This document shows, in pieces, positions 40,694 through 49,598 of a stretch of DNA of 64,000 nt; positions within the stretch are counted from its first letter, which is position 1; every line of letters begins with the position of its first letter. The position numbers and the translations under genes were made by a program. The notes beneath the pieces were generated by a model, which saw only the letters and a list, made by a program, of their open reading frames with translations, was not told where the DNA came from and ran no database searches. The DNA is from Tuwongella immobilis (GTDB lineage: Bacteria > Planctomycetota > Planctomycetia > Gemmatales > Gemmataceae): positions 5,928,920-5,992,919 of the forward strand of contig NZ_LR593887.1 in assembly GCF_901538355.1 (NCBI RefSeq). Reading direction: 5' to 3'.

Positions 40694-42382
40694 TCACTCT
40701 CCGGGGGGCCGATCGCTTCCCAAGGGGGGGAACAAGGCGATGGCCTGGACGGTTCGGTTGTGAATTTCAAACGCCACCCCCTGATCGGGATAGCGCAACA
40801 GCATCGAAAATTGCCCGTTGGGCAAATCAATCATGGTGGGTCGCACGGCAGGGTAGCGTCGATCAATCGCCCGCTCATCGTCGCCAATCGTCACGCCGCG
40901 CGGCCCAGTGGCCACCTCGGGCAATTCCACCCGCACGCCAATCACCCGCTCACCATCGAATAGCACTTGCAAGCAATCGCGATGCCAAGAAGCCATTCGG
41001 ATGACACGATTGGGCATCCTGACAAAAAAATCACTTGCTTGCAAATTTCGATTCCACGGCTCGGGTAATCCCGATTCCGTCGGCAGCCAATCACGCTCGT
41101 GATCCGGCCTCCCGAGTCGTTCCCAAACTTGCGACCGGGACATGGCCAAGGAAATGCCGCCAATTTGCGCCGATTCCGCGATGGCATTCGACGGTGTGGC
41201 CAGCCAATTGACCAATCGCAACGAACCGAACACGACGGCCAGCAACAGCCCCACAAACATCGGCAGCATTCCCCAGACGGGCACGCGCGGCCAGCGATTG
41301 GCGCGAATCATGCCCGCATTTTCGGCACGCTCTTTCCCAGAAACGGGGGTACGATGCATCGAAACTCGGCCAGACGCTTCCATGGCGGCGCTGTCCCCCA
41401 ACAGCGACACGCCGCGCGGGTCGCGCAAGGCTCGCAGTCGTTGCAGCATCACCGCCGCCGATTGCGGGCGACGATCCGGAATAATTTGCATGCATTCCTG
41501 AATGAACGATTGCACACAAAATGGCACTTGTGGGCAAAGCGTGGTCAGCGCGGGGCCATGATAGCGTGGCACCTCTCCACTGATCGCCTCAAACAGCACC
41601 ACCGCAAGGCTATACAAATCGGCCCGATGATCGACTGGCAGCCCCGCAAGCTGCTCCGGTGCCATATATTTCGGCGTCCCCAACACCGCTCCGGTCCCCG
41701 TCAATTTCGCATCGCTGGGGGAATTCGAATTTGGCTCGACCATGCGTGCGATGCCAAAATCGAGCACTTTCACATGCAGCCGCGTGCCGGTCGTGTTCAG
41801 CAAAAACAGATTATCCGGCTTCAGATCTCGATGCACCACGCCCAGCGCATGGGCTTGCTGCAATCCTTCCAACACCTGGGCGATCATCTGCAAGGCTGCA
41901 CTCACGGGCAACGGGCCGGATTCTTTCAATCGTTCGCGGAGAGTTTGGCCGTTGAGGTATTCCATCACCAGAAATGGGCCACATTCGGGCTGAATCCCGA
42001 AATCGTAAACCGTGACAATGGCGGGGTGATTGAGTTGGCCCAAGATTCGGGCTTCGCGTTGGAAGCGGATATCGAATTCGGATTCCTGCCGCATGCTGGG
42101 GAGCACGACTTTGATGGCGACTTCGCGGTTCTCGAAAATTTGATCGACCGCGTGATACACCTGGGCCATGCCGCCGCCGCCAATCATCCGATCCAGCACA
42201 TAGCGATTGCGCAACGTAAGCGGCAATTCCAACATGGGCAGCGCGGGCATCCCACCGCTCGTGCTGCCACCGTTCCAGACAACCGTATGTGGCGGCTCAT
42301 GACTGGGTTGCAACGGTGTACCATCGATGGGACAATGCGAAAGTTGGGCCAAAAATTGTCGGCTGCAAGTCGGGCAACGCAT
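40694..42382 (-). CDS. Membrane Ser/Thr protein kinase (PknB-like) with zinc ribbon
   Basis: 562 residues. N-terminal CPTC...CPIDG zinc ribbon (3-18). The kinase domain spans ~60-320 with glycine loop IGGGGMAQVY, VAIKVV lysine, catalytic HRDLKPDN, DFGIAR, APEQ and DLYSLAVVLFE. A single membrane span GMLPMFVGLLLAVVFGSLRLV lies near 375-395, then a ~165-residue outer domain beginning AESAQIGGISLAMSRSQVWERLG (SmpA-like G.s...V...LG.P pattern) that may sense a ligand. The stop lies 5 bp before the ATG of the FHA-ABC gene, so the two form an operon and probably a kinase-substrate pair. Confidence 0.95.
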   Translation of the reverse strand: MRCPTCSRQFLAQLSHCPIDGTPLQPSHEPPHTVVWNGGSTSGGMPALPMLELPLTLRNRYVLDRMIGGGGMAQVYHAVDQIFENREVAIKVVLPSMRQESEFDIRFQREARILGQLNHPAIVTVYDFGIQPECGPFLVMEYLNGQTLRERLKESGPLPVSAALQMIAQVLEGLQQAHALGVVHRDLKPDNLFLLNTTGTRLHVKVLDFGIARMVEPNSNSPSDAKLTGTGAVLGTPKYMAPEQLAGLPVDHRADLYSLAVVLFEAISGEVPRYHGPALTTLCPQVPFCVQSFIQECMQIIPDRRPQSAAVMLQRLRALRDPRGVSLLGDSAAMEASGRVSMHRTPVSGKERAENAGMIRANRWPRVPVWGMLPMFVGLLLAVVFGSLRLVNWLATPSNAIAESAQIGGISLAMSRSQVWERLGRPDHERDWLPTESGLPEPWNRNLQASDFFVRMPNRVIRMASWHRDCLQVLFDGERVIGVRVELPEVATGPRGVTIGDDERAIDRRYPAVRPTMIDLPNGQFSMLLRYPDQGVAFEIHNRTVQAIALFPPLGSDRPPGE

Positions 42383-42643
42383 CCCTGTGAACCCCCTCGG
42401 TCACGTTCCGCATGCCAATCCCACCGGATGAGGCTCGATTGTAGCAATCTGCAAAATGCCAAGCTAGCATCGACTTGCGCGAACGAATAGGGAAATGGTT
42501 CATCAAGAGATCCACACCATCATCGCATTCGATTCGCCGACTGATCCCGGACATACACTCCAGGAGTCGGCATCAGAATCAGCCCGCTGACATAGTCACG
42601 CAGTAAAGCAGGGTCTCAGATATGGATCAGACTTAGAACCGAT

Positions 42644-43342
42644 TCAAGTCGGCTCTTGGCTAAATTCGCCGAGTTGTTTGCTGAAGCAACTGGGACAGAT
42701 GCCGTGGGTCATTTGCGTTTCGGTATGTTCGCGGAGATAGTCTTCGACCTGGCTCCAGTATCCCGAATCGCTGCGGATACTCTTGCACCAGGCGCAGATT
42801 GGCAACAACCCTTCGAGGGTTTTCACCCCTTCGAGGGCAGCAGCCAACTCCGAGGCGACTCGTCGCAACTCCATCTGCGCAACAATCTGCCGGGCCAAGG
42901 CTTCCAACGCGGCGAGTTGTTGATCGCTGAGTCGGCGTGGCTGCTGATCGATGACGCAAAGCGTGCCCAGCGGATACCCCTGCGGATTGACCAGCGATGC
43001 ACCCGCATAAAAGCGAATATACGGCTCGGCAGTCACCAACGGATTATCGAAAAATCGATGGTCATTTCGCGCATCTTCAATCACCATCGTGCGTTGTTCC
43101 AAGATGGCATGCGCACAAAACGCATGCTCTCGGGGCGTCTGCGGCGCATCCAACCCCTGGCGGGATTTGAACCACTGCCGATGTTCGTCCAGCAGCACCA
43201 TCAACGCAATGGGAGTTTGGCAGATATACGATGCCAAGGCGGTGAGATCGTCAAACGCCTGTTCGGGGTTGGTATCGAGCAGACGATACTGTCGGAGGGC
43301 AGCTAACCGGTTCGATTCATTGTCGGGGATCGCTGCCTTCAT
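42644..43342 (-). CDS. GAF-domain signalling protein with CAWCKSIR tail
   Basis: 232 residues from ATG 43342 with GAGGAA upstream. GAF domain ~20-165 ([56 protein letters not shown]), of the type found at the front of histidine kinases and cyclases. After a short coiled coil ([21 protein letters not shown]) comes [18 protein letters not shown] ... THGICPSCF, a widespread motif at the C-terminus of response-regulator and GAF proteins, probably metal-binding. No output domain. Probably a stand-alone sensor or adaptor. Confidence 0.88.
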   Translation of the reverse strand: MKAAIPDNESNRLAALRQYRLLDTNPEQAFDDLTALASYICQTPIALMVLLDEHRQWFKSRQGLDAPQTPREHAFCAHAILEQRTMVIEDARNDHRFFDNPLVTAEPYIRFYAGASLVNPQGYPLGTLCVIDQQPRRLSDQQLAALEALARQIVAQMELRRVASELAAALEGVKTLEGLLPICAWCKSIRSDSGYWSQVEDYLREHTETQMTHGICPSCFSKQLGEFSQEPT

Positions 43343-43775
43343 TCCGATTGTTCCTCTTCCCCGAACCGATCACGCACCGCAGTCGGTGGCCAACTCTCTT
43401 CAGGGTAGCCCCACCCAACTGCCCAGACAAGAGCGAGGCGGAATTTCTCGACATATCCATCCATCTCGACTGATCGGTAGATCCTTGGGCATGTTCCGTA
43501 ACCCGTTCATGATTCGCGGGTTCCTCTCCAAAGCAGCCCGAGAATCCGTCCCCAAGAAACCAGAACTCCACCCAACACAATTGTCGACAACACTGGTTTC
43601 GTTGGAATCTCCCGACACAAGGCACTCGTCAGAATCTTCGCAATCTCCCCGCTTTTGCGTCACTCGGCACCCAAAACTCAAGCGACCACCTGAGCTTCAA
43701 CACCGCGATCGTTCACTCTCGAGAATATCGATTGGAGTTCGGGAAGCCCGCCCCCTCGACGGGTGCGGCCTGGAA
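43343..43775. other. Intergenic, nothing recognised
   Basis: About 430 bp upstream of the GAF gene. Only short overlapping frames without ribosome-binding sites. It should hold the minus-strand promoter of the GAF gene; no clear hexamers seen. Confidence 0.45.
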
Positions 43776-44144
43776 TCAGCCGTTGGCAGAGCGTTGTTCT
43801 TGGATGTATTGTTCGACGGCGGTTTTCGCATCCACCAGACTCGCCGTGTGCAGTTGACGGTAGACTTTGATGGCCTGAATCTTCGTGGCCGGATTCATCG
43901 CCAGATTTTTCCACGATTCTTCTGTGATTGGCACATCCGCGGGCAATTGCTGCGACCGCGACAGATTCGCCATCGACAGCATCACAAACACCAACGGCAG
44001 CACCTTAAACGAGGTCGGGACTTCGTCCTGCGTCAGCGCATAGATCAGCATTCCAATCGCAATGGCCAGCATCCCAAACGCCAACCCCAACCGCATGCGG
44101 TCGGTCGATGCGGGCTTCGGCTCAGACGGAGTGGATTCACTCAC
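43776..44144 (-). CDS. Small membrane protein with L7/L12-like C-terminal motif
   Basis: 122 residues from GTG 44144, chosen because GGGGGAG lies 6 bp upstream. Two membrane segments (LGLAFGMLAIAIGMLIYAL and VLPLVFVMLSMANL) are followed by a C-terminal KIQAIKVYRQLHTASLVDAKTAVEQYI. That tail has the IKxxRxxTxxxLxxAKxxV pattern of the ribosomal L7/L12 C-terminal domain, known to recur in non-ribosomal membrane proteins. Role unknown. Follows the DUF3592 gene on the same strand, 131 bp away. Confidence 0.7.
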   Translation of the reverse strand: MSESTPSEPKPASTDRMRLGLAFGMLAIAIGMLIYALTQDEVPTSFKVLPLVFVMLSMANLSRSQQLPADVPITEESWKNLAMNPATKIQAIKVYRQLHTASLVDAKTAVEQYIQEQRSANG

Positions 44145-44275
44145 GGGATTCTCCCCCAATTGCGGCTAGGATCGCATCACTCGAATCACAAACCTTTCGG
44201 TAGTGTGAATTCCGGGTGAGCCGCTGGCAAGATCATTTCCCGATCGATGCGATTTTTTGGATCTGACGCAACGGA

Positions 44276-44827
44276 TTATCCCAATTCGCCTTGCAGCAAG
44301 ACAGCGATCGCTTCGGGCCGCTGCGGATCCACGAGAATCGGCATGGTCCCATAATCGCGGATGCGGGCGGCAGTGCCGGGAATGCAAGTGGTGATTCGGG
44401 TGCGGAACGACTGCCCCTCAAATTCGTACCGCAGATCCATCGACACCGCCGCAATGCCCGCCTTCTCCCGATACACCCGCGACAGCATCACCTCGGCGAC
44501 CAACTCCACGCCCACCTGCTGCAAGCGGCGCATCTGCCGAATCCGCCGCCACGCCGAGCGCACGCACCACTGCAACCACAGTCCCAGTAACACCATCGGC
44601 ATGCCCAGCAACCCCACCACAAACCAGGTCAGCGGCAGGTCATCATCCGCCGTTTGCACGGCCCGCAGCACCACCGGAAAGAAAATTCCCATCGGAATCA
44701 GCGCCACGCCGCCGGCCAGCAGGGTCAGCCAGGCGATGCGGTCTCGACGCAGCGAATACCTCGCCGAAACCGGGCGAGAACGATCAGCGGAATCGGCGGT
44801 TGCTGGCAAATCGGTCGGTTCCATCAT
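44276..44827 (-). CDS. DUF3592-like membrane protein
   Basis: 183 residues from ATG 44827 with GGGGAGA just upstream. Two membrane spans (IAWLTLLAGGVALIPMGIFF and WFVVGLLGMPMVLLGLWLQW) enclose a short loop. After them a soluble beta-rich domain contains VELVAEVMLSRVYREK, LRYEFEGQSFRTRI and the ILVDPQRPEAIAVL ending typical of DUF3592 (ydpxnPxxa pattern). Membrane protein of unknown function. Confidence 0.8.
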   Translation of the reverse strand: MMEPTDLPATADSADRSRPVSARYSLRRDRIAWLTLLAGGVALIPMGIFFPVVLRAVQTADDDLPLTWFVVGLLGMPMVLLGLWLQWCVRSAWRRIRQMRRLQQVGVELVAEVMLSRVYREKAGIAAVSMDLRYEFEGQSFRTRITTCIPGTAARIRDYGTMPILVDPQRPEAIAVLLQGELG

Positions 44828-44900
44828 CGTTCTCCCCACAAAATGGCCACACGATCACTCGCAGAATCGGCCCAATCGCATGTCGGCGAAGGCTTCGCAG

Positions 44901-45124
44901 ATCAACCATCTTGCACGACGGGGCAGAGTCGGCGGAGTTTGCTTCGGGCGTCTACGCTGGTGAATCGCCAATCCCCCCTCGATCGTACCGTTCGTTCTGA
45001 CAGCTGTCCACGATGCGATGGTTGAGCGATTCTCGCTCGTCACGAGTCGCAGCAACGCAGGACTTCTTCAGGAGCGGACTCCTTCCGGTCCACCCTTCAC
45101 AACCGAATCATCGCCACCCCGCAA
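44901..45124. repeat. ~230 bp dispersed repeat, copy A
   Basis: Shares nearly the whole sequence with 45602-45854 and 49351-49588: starts ATCAACCATCTTGCACGAC, includes GTCGGCGGAGTTTGCTTCGG and CAGGACTTCTTCAGGAGCGG, and ends near CACCCCGCAA where copies diverge. Codes for no intact protein on either strand. Lies downstream of the small membrane gene 45249-45569, whose upstream side carries copy B. Confidence 0.85.
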
Positions 45125-45248
45125 TTCGACGTTGTCGCCCACTCGATCGGTGCAGCATCGTCGGAGTTCGCCTCTCGGAGATGCACATGTTAGGCCACAA
45201 GTAGGATTTGGCAGAGCTTCTTAGTCGTCACATTGACAAAAAACCATT

Positions 45249-45569
45249 TCACTGGTGATTCAGATTGTCTTCTTTCATGCAGTTGCTGGATTTACCAAGA
45301 TGCCAGTAGTCATATAGGAAGAGCATTCCGTTGACATAAATTACCGAATTGAGGTACAGACCAACTCCAAAGAACGCAATGATTAAGGCCAACACACCTT
45401 GACTCTTCGTCAATAATGAAAGGACAAACAAGCCAAGGGTCCGCCCAAACAAGAGTCCGGGGCCGGCGAACACGGTCAAAACCCATGTGGGACATTCAGG
45501 GTTGCAAAACATGACAGAAGTTGCGGTAAAGTAGCCGAGTCGGAGCTTTATTTTCATCGAGTCCCTCAT
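45249..45569 (-). CDS. Small membrane protein between repeats, possible immunity protein
   Basis: 106 residues from ATG 45569 (AGGAG 5 bp before). Hydrophobic stretches WVLTVFAGPGLLFGRTLGLFVLSLL and GVLALIIAFFGVGLYLNSVIYV suggest two to three membrane spans; Cys residues occur in CNPECPTW. AT-rich compared with neighbours. It is framed by direct-repeat copies A and B, so it looks like a movable single-gene cassette. Function unknown; a membrane immunity protein is one possibility. Confidence 0.6.
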   Translation of the reverse strand: MRDSMKIKLRLGYFTATSVMFCNPECPTWVLTVFAGPGLLFGRTLGLFVLSLLTKSQGVLALIIAFFGVGLYLNSVIYVNGMLFLYDYWHLGKSSNCMKEDNLNHQ

Positions 45570-45601
45570 AATCACTCCTAAATTTGAGATTACTCGAGTA
45601 C

Positions 45602-45854
45602 ATCAACCATCTTGCACGACGGGGCAAAGTCGGCGGAGTTTGCTTCGGGCGTCTTCGCTGGTGAATCGCCAATCCCCCCTCAATCGTACCGTTCGTTCTG
45701 CCACGCGTCCACGATGAGATGGAAGTGCGATTCTCGCTCGTCAGGAATCGCAGGAACGCAGGACTTCTTCAGGAGCGGACTCCTTCCGGTCCACACTTCA
45801 CAACCGAATCGTCGCCACCCCGCAAAATGGACTGGTTGACATGCTAGTTCTGCC
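45602..45854. repeat. ~230 bp dispersed repeat, copy B
   Basis: Second copy, extended at its right end by GACTGGTTGACATGCTAGTT, which is shared with copy C at 49563-49582 but absent from copy A. It abuts the RHS remnant. It is preceded by CTCGAGTACATCAACCATCTT, a phrase also found just before the 98 bp element at 46892. Confidence 0.85.
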
Positions 45855-46220
45855 TTCGCTGTCGTACAAGGCGCTCTCACGCAGCACACTCGCTGAGCCA
45901 TTGTGGCTGCTGTTGATGGCAGGGTAGCTGACTGTGCTGGCGGTGGGCTGATAGCTGCCTGCTGCCCAGTTGTAGTCATCCTGCGTCGTGATCGTTCCTG
46001 TGTCGTCGTCATGGCGATAGACTGTCTCGCTCGTCACCGCTGCTACCGTCGCTGACGCTGAGGTATGGGTGACGTCGCTCAGTGCCAGCTGTGGGATGAG
46101 CGTGCCGCTCTCACCGCGGCTGATGCTGACCGATTTCAGCCCCCTGCCACATCCACTGCGGTGCTCGTCGTTGCGGTGGTGTTGCTGGCATAGCTGGAGC
46201 ACGGAGATCATTCTGATCAA
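45855..46220 (-). pseudogene. RHS/YD-repeat protein fragment
   Basis: A minus-strand frame reads QLALSDVTHTSASATVAAVT, SETVYRHDDDTGTITTQDDYN and SVLRESALYDSEGRT, the style of an RHS-like shell with its degenerate YD repeats. Only ~120 residues survive, with no start and with the 3' end cut off by repeat copy B. It is the only trace in the window of the large N-terminal shell that would normally carry the HINT-toxin tips. Confidence 0.55.
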
Positions 46221-46255
46221 AATATTTTTAATATATTAATTTATTTGCGAGTAAT

Positions 46256-46858
46256 CTAATCTGACGGAACCCATTGAATTAAATAGATCAGATGGTTCCA
46301 TGATTCTTCTGCAGATTCTTCTCGGTTGAGACAAAGGTTAGTAAGTGTCATGTGAAGAGAATAAAACTCATCTGGCGGACCTGACTTGGAGTGTGAGAAG
46401 TCTCGCTTAATCCCATTGCGGACATATCCTAATCCTTGCTGAGTAATACTTAGTTCTCCGGCCGCTGGGTAGGCAAAACTGAAAGCAGATTCAAGACGAC
46501 GAATTCCAGTTCCGCCCTCCCGTTGAGATTTCTCTCGAACTGTCAGAATCTGCCAGACATCAGTCTTAGGTTCGTATGGAGTACGAGACCGCGAGAGATT
46601 ATTTTGAGGCTGCAAGGAGAGAATGCGATCCTTCCATTTTCCGTCGAGACGTGTGGATGCTCCGACCTTTAACTCGGGCAGGTTGAGCTGGTCGCTAAAC
46701 ATTCTCGAAAGTGGCGAAGGCCCTTGGTACAAAATTACAATTGCCTCACATTTCTGTGGATCGATCAATTCAAACTGGGCAGACTTATCAAATACGCTAA
46801 CTGAAATCAAAACAAACAAGAGGAATATCAAAATCAGTAAGCGTCTACGTCGAAACAT
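46256..46858 (-). CDS. Membrane-anchored protein, candidate immunity
   Basis: 200 residues from ATG 46858 (MFRRRRLLILIFLLF), GAGAGA 6-11 bp upstream. One strong N-terminal anchor RRRRLLILIFLLFVLISVSVF, then a soluble domain (DPQKCEAIVILYQGPSPLSR, WQILTVREKSQREGGTGIRR, YSLHMTLTNLCLNREESAE). AT-rich. It lies between the RHS remnant and a 98 bp element in the toxin island, so an immunity or cassette role is plausible. No family recognised. Confidence 0.65.
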   Translation of the reverse strand: MFRRRRLLILIFLLFVLISVSVFDKSAQFELIDPQKCEAIVILYQGPSPLSRMFSDQLNLPELKVGASTRLDGKWKDRILSLQPQNNLSRSRTPYEPKTDVWQILTVREKSQREGGTGIRRLESAFSFAYPAAGELSITQQGLGYVRNGIKRDFSHSKSGPPDEFYSLHMTLTNLCLNREESAEESWNHLIYLIQWVPSD

Positions 46859-46891
46859 GTGCAATCTCTCGAGTACATCAACCATCTTCCA

Positions 46892-46989
46892 CTACTGGAC
46901 CGACTACGTCGAATAGCGGGGTACATCGCAGTAATTTTCAGGCTCGAGCAAAAGAGTAGCCCTGCAAATCGACATCGTTGATCCACTAG
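46892..46989. repeat. 98 bp inverted-repeat element, copy 2
   Basis: CTACTGGACCGACTACGTCG ... to ATCGTTGATCCACTAG, same length as the other three copies, with inverted ends. Lies 34 bp upstream of the start of the gene 46256-46858. Confidence 0.8.
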
Positions 46990-47078
46990 GTTTCCTCAAA
47001 GGTAAGCGTTTTGCTGCGATCTGAACAAACGATTGCTCCAGACAGAGTGTCAGATTTCATGCCGTTCATCCGATTGAA

Positions 47079-47477
47079 CTATTCGGTTATAACATTGACT
47101 CTACCAATCTGAAACGACTGCAGAAGTCCCTCAACTTGCTGAATAATCTCGGGGGAAAGTTGATTGGATGATGAAAGGCTGATCCCGCCCGACAGGATCG
47201 CCCCTTTCAACTTCATGTTGTCAACAGTAAACGACACATCCACACCCGGCCCCGTCTCGGCTTCACTCCGAGCGATAACTTGGAGAAACATGTCAGGGTT
47301 ACGGATCGGCTCCCCTTGACCTGACAGCGTTGCGAGATTCTCGGCTAACTGCCGCCGCTTCCTCTCAAAGGTATCTCCCTCCACAACCGTTGAAGGAAAA
47401 ACCTCTTTCAAGAGTTGAACAGCGTACTTTACATCTAGCCGTTCATCGGGATTGAGTAGCAAGCGAAAAGCTGTCAT
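47079..47477 (-). CDS. Candidate immunity protein of the minus-strand HINT cassette
   Basis: 132 residues from ATG 47477, 70 bp downstream of the toxin-like frame 47548-48230 on the same strand. Soluble, mixed alpha/beta composition (DVKYAVQLLKEVFPSTVVEG, KRRQLAENLATLSGQGEP, VDVSFTVDNMKLKGAILSG). Weak ribosome-binding site (AAAG). Family not recognised; toxin-then-immunity order supports the role. Confidence 0.65.
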   Translation of the reverse strand: MTAFRLLLNPDERLDVKYAVQLLKEVFPSTVVEGDTFERKRRQLAENLATLSGQGEPIRNPDMFLQVIARSEAETGPGVDVSFTVDNMKLKGAILSGGISLSSSNQLSPEIIQQVEGLLQSFQIGRVNVITE

Positions 47478-47547
47478 CTTTACAACACCCGAGTATGAGA
47501 GCGATCAGATTGACTTGCGTTGCCGAGAGCTCGGTCGTCATGTCACA

Positions 47548-48230
47548 TCAAGGAGCAATTCCGCTGAAATGGAAAGCACCGGGCGGTACTTGTGGGAACA
47601 ACGCTTGTGGGATATACATCTCGCCAGCAATCGCACCCCGACGAGGTCTCAAATACGGGCAGATCACCGCATCATCGACCATGATGATTACGGGAATGAG
47701 GGTGGCCCCAAGGCCATTTTCTGCTTGCTCGTTGTTGCGATCAAGAGTCCTCAGCCTTGCATAGTCGCCAGCTTCACTGGACCTAAGGGTGACGTACAAG
47801 CCCGGCAATCGATCGATATCTGAGACCGCAGGAAGGGCGGCCGCGTTCGGCCCGGTGGCAACGATGCTGGCCGCACTCAGGCTGTCAGTTCCGTGATCCC
47901 AGTACGCATGGTTCGCCCAGACGGCCCATCCCCAGCCCTCATCACCGACGCCGTCGGTGTGATATCCCGCCACCCGGCAGTTGGAGACGACCTCATCATC
48001 GGCTGTTTCCTCCACAGCGTCAATCGTCAGCCATTCGCCACCTGCTGCGAGCAGTCGATCGCCGGCGACGGTGAGGTGCAGCACGCGGGTGTAGCGCGTG
48101 AAGACCTCCTCGATGACGCGGGCTTCGATCGGGGCATGCGGATCGTGCTAATCGCGCGAGTAAACCAAGTCGCCAGGCTGCAGCGTTTCGACGGTGCGGT
48201 AGCCGCTACGAGAAACGCAAGTCGATGTTC
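47548..48230 (-). pseudogene. HINT-toxin C-terminus with in-frame TAG
   Basis: HINT remnant beginning near TSTCVSRSGYRTVETLQPGDLV; the loop after the catalytic Cys (usually AGTPLLTPDG) is deleted. A TAG at 48148-48150 follows VYSRD, and the same frame continues HDPHAPIEARVIEEVFTRY, LHLTVAGDRLL, NCRVAGYHT and AVWANHA. The ~115-residue tip contains YVTLRSSEAGDYARLRTL, LIPVIIMVDDAVICPYL and MYIPQALFPQVPPGAFHF; activity not recognised. It keeps the Cys that the HINT blocks at 7.9 and 10.1 kb have lost, but has other lesions. The immunity-like gene 47079-47477 follows. Confidence 0.65.
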
Positions 48231-48416
48231 CTCGACGTCGTGTAACTGGTCGTTCATTTTCTCCGATTACGACGACTATCGATCATCAACAAGGCCTAAT
48301 TTTGGAGAGACATTATCAATATATAATCACGAATATAATTATTAACAAGGAAAGCGAGCGAATTTCGGTGATCTTACCAACACAACTCGTTCGCCCTCCT
48401 GAATCGAAGATCGACA

Positions 48417-49136
48417 TCATTCTTTGCCTAAGATCAGATCGATTACCCAGCAACCCCGCACATGAATGCCGGGCTCTCGACAATGAGTGAGGATATCCTG
48501 ATTCACGCAGCCTCCATCTTGGAGAGCATCGAAAAGAAATGGGAGCACTGAAAAATCCCTCGACTCATAGATCTGATTTGCAAGGAGCAAGACTGATGAA
48601 GTCCTCCACGCGGGATCGAAAATCACCTGTCGGAAAGGGTTCCCGAAGATGTCTCGCTGAATTTTTGATAGCTCGGCACGTTGTTTTTCATCGACTGGAA
48701 TTCCGATAGGCCTCCCACGTTCAGCAGGAGTCCGAAAGAAATCCTCAGATTGATCTTTTGCGGTCCATTCGGCAACGATGCCAGCATCAGATGGATTGAA
48801 AGTCAGAGATGCTAGCGTCCTCGCTGCAAGGATTGCGTCGAAAGCAAGAACCGAAAGCCGCGGTTCTAACAATCCATGCCATCGATCGTCAATATTCGCA
48901 AAGAATGCTTCATCGTTCGCGGCTTGCAGTTCATCTACTGTCGCTTCTCCGTCAGCGAATGCTTCTGCAAGTTCCACAATCCGCCGAGCAGCCTCCACTT
49001 GTAATACATTCCAGACCCGGCGACAGCACGCGCATCCAAACAATCGGGATCGGCGTTGGCTTCCCAATCGGTTCTTCAAAAAATCAGCCTTAAACTAAAG
49101 TCCGATCGTATCTGTGAGCCATTCCGATTCCGTCAT
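48417..49136 (-). pseudogene. RRxRLFGCACCRRVW-family protein with N-terminal TAG
   Basis: A strong AAGGAGGAAC site precedes ATG 49136, giving MTESEWLTDTIGL, then TAG at 49095-49097. The same frame resumes FKADFLKNRLGSQRRSRLFGCACCRRVW and continues without break to HCREPGIHVRGCWVIDLILGKE. This is a family I recognise as strongly expanded in Gemmata-type planctomycetes, with AEAFADGEAT, IFGNPFRQVIFDPAW and ILTHCREPG motifs; its function is unknown. Except for the single amber codon the gene looks complete. A TTG at 49079 could start a shortened product, so it may be inactive or just expressed from an internal start. Confidence 0.75.
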
Positions 49137-49254
49137 CTCTGTTCCTCCTTCCCGCAAATGTTGACTTTTCAATCATCTTTGCTGTCCAATAACTCCTGCA
49201 GTCTGGCAAGTAGCTTGCGAACTGACTCTCGATCGCTTGGGGGTAAAGGAGAAA

Positions 49255-49352
49255 CTAATGGACCAACAAAGTCGAATTGCGGGGTACAGCGAAGTAATTT
49301 TCAGGCCAGAGCAGAAAAACAACCCTGCAAATCGACACGGTTGATCCACTAC
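49255..49352. repeat. 98 bp inverted-repeat element, copy 3
   Basis: Same length and ends as the other copies (CTAATGGACCAACAAAGTCG to GTTGATCCACTAC), slightly more diverged. It directly abuts ~230 bp repeat copy C, showing that the two repeat families can join. Confidence 0.75.
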
Positions 49353-49588
49353 GGGGCAGAGTCGGCGGAGTTTGCTTCGGGCGTCTACGCTGGTGAATCG
49401 CCAATCCCCCCTCGATCGTACCGTTCGTTCTGCCAGGCGTCCACGATGCGATGGAAGTGCGATTCTCGCGCTCGTCACGAGTCGCAGCAACGCAGGACTT
49501 CTTCAGGAGCGGACGAATTCCAGTCCACCCTTCACAACCGAATCATCGCCACCCCGCAAAATGGACTGGTTGACATGCTAGTTCTGCA
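49351..49588. repeat. ~230 bp dispersed repeat, copy C
   Basis: Third copy, ending like copy B with GACTGGTTGACATGCTAGTT. It lies just downstream of the stop of the small membrane gene 49599-49973. Confidence 0.85.
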
Positions 49589-49598
49589 GAATACCTGT

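Noticed and set aside
29564-44827. Search for cas1/cas2 or effector genes right of the array
   Set aside because: Every sizeable gene there has another clear family, and none shows Cas motifs.
44901-45124. The ~230 bp repeat as a coding transposase relic
   Set aside because: All six frames are broken or low-quality, and no DDE or HUH motif is visible.
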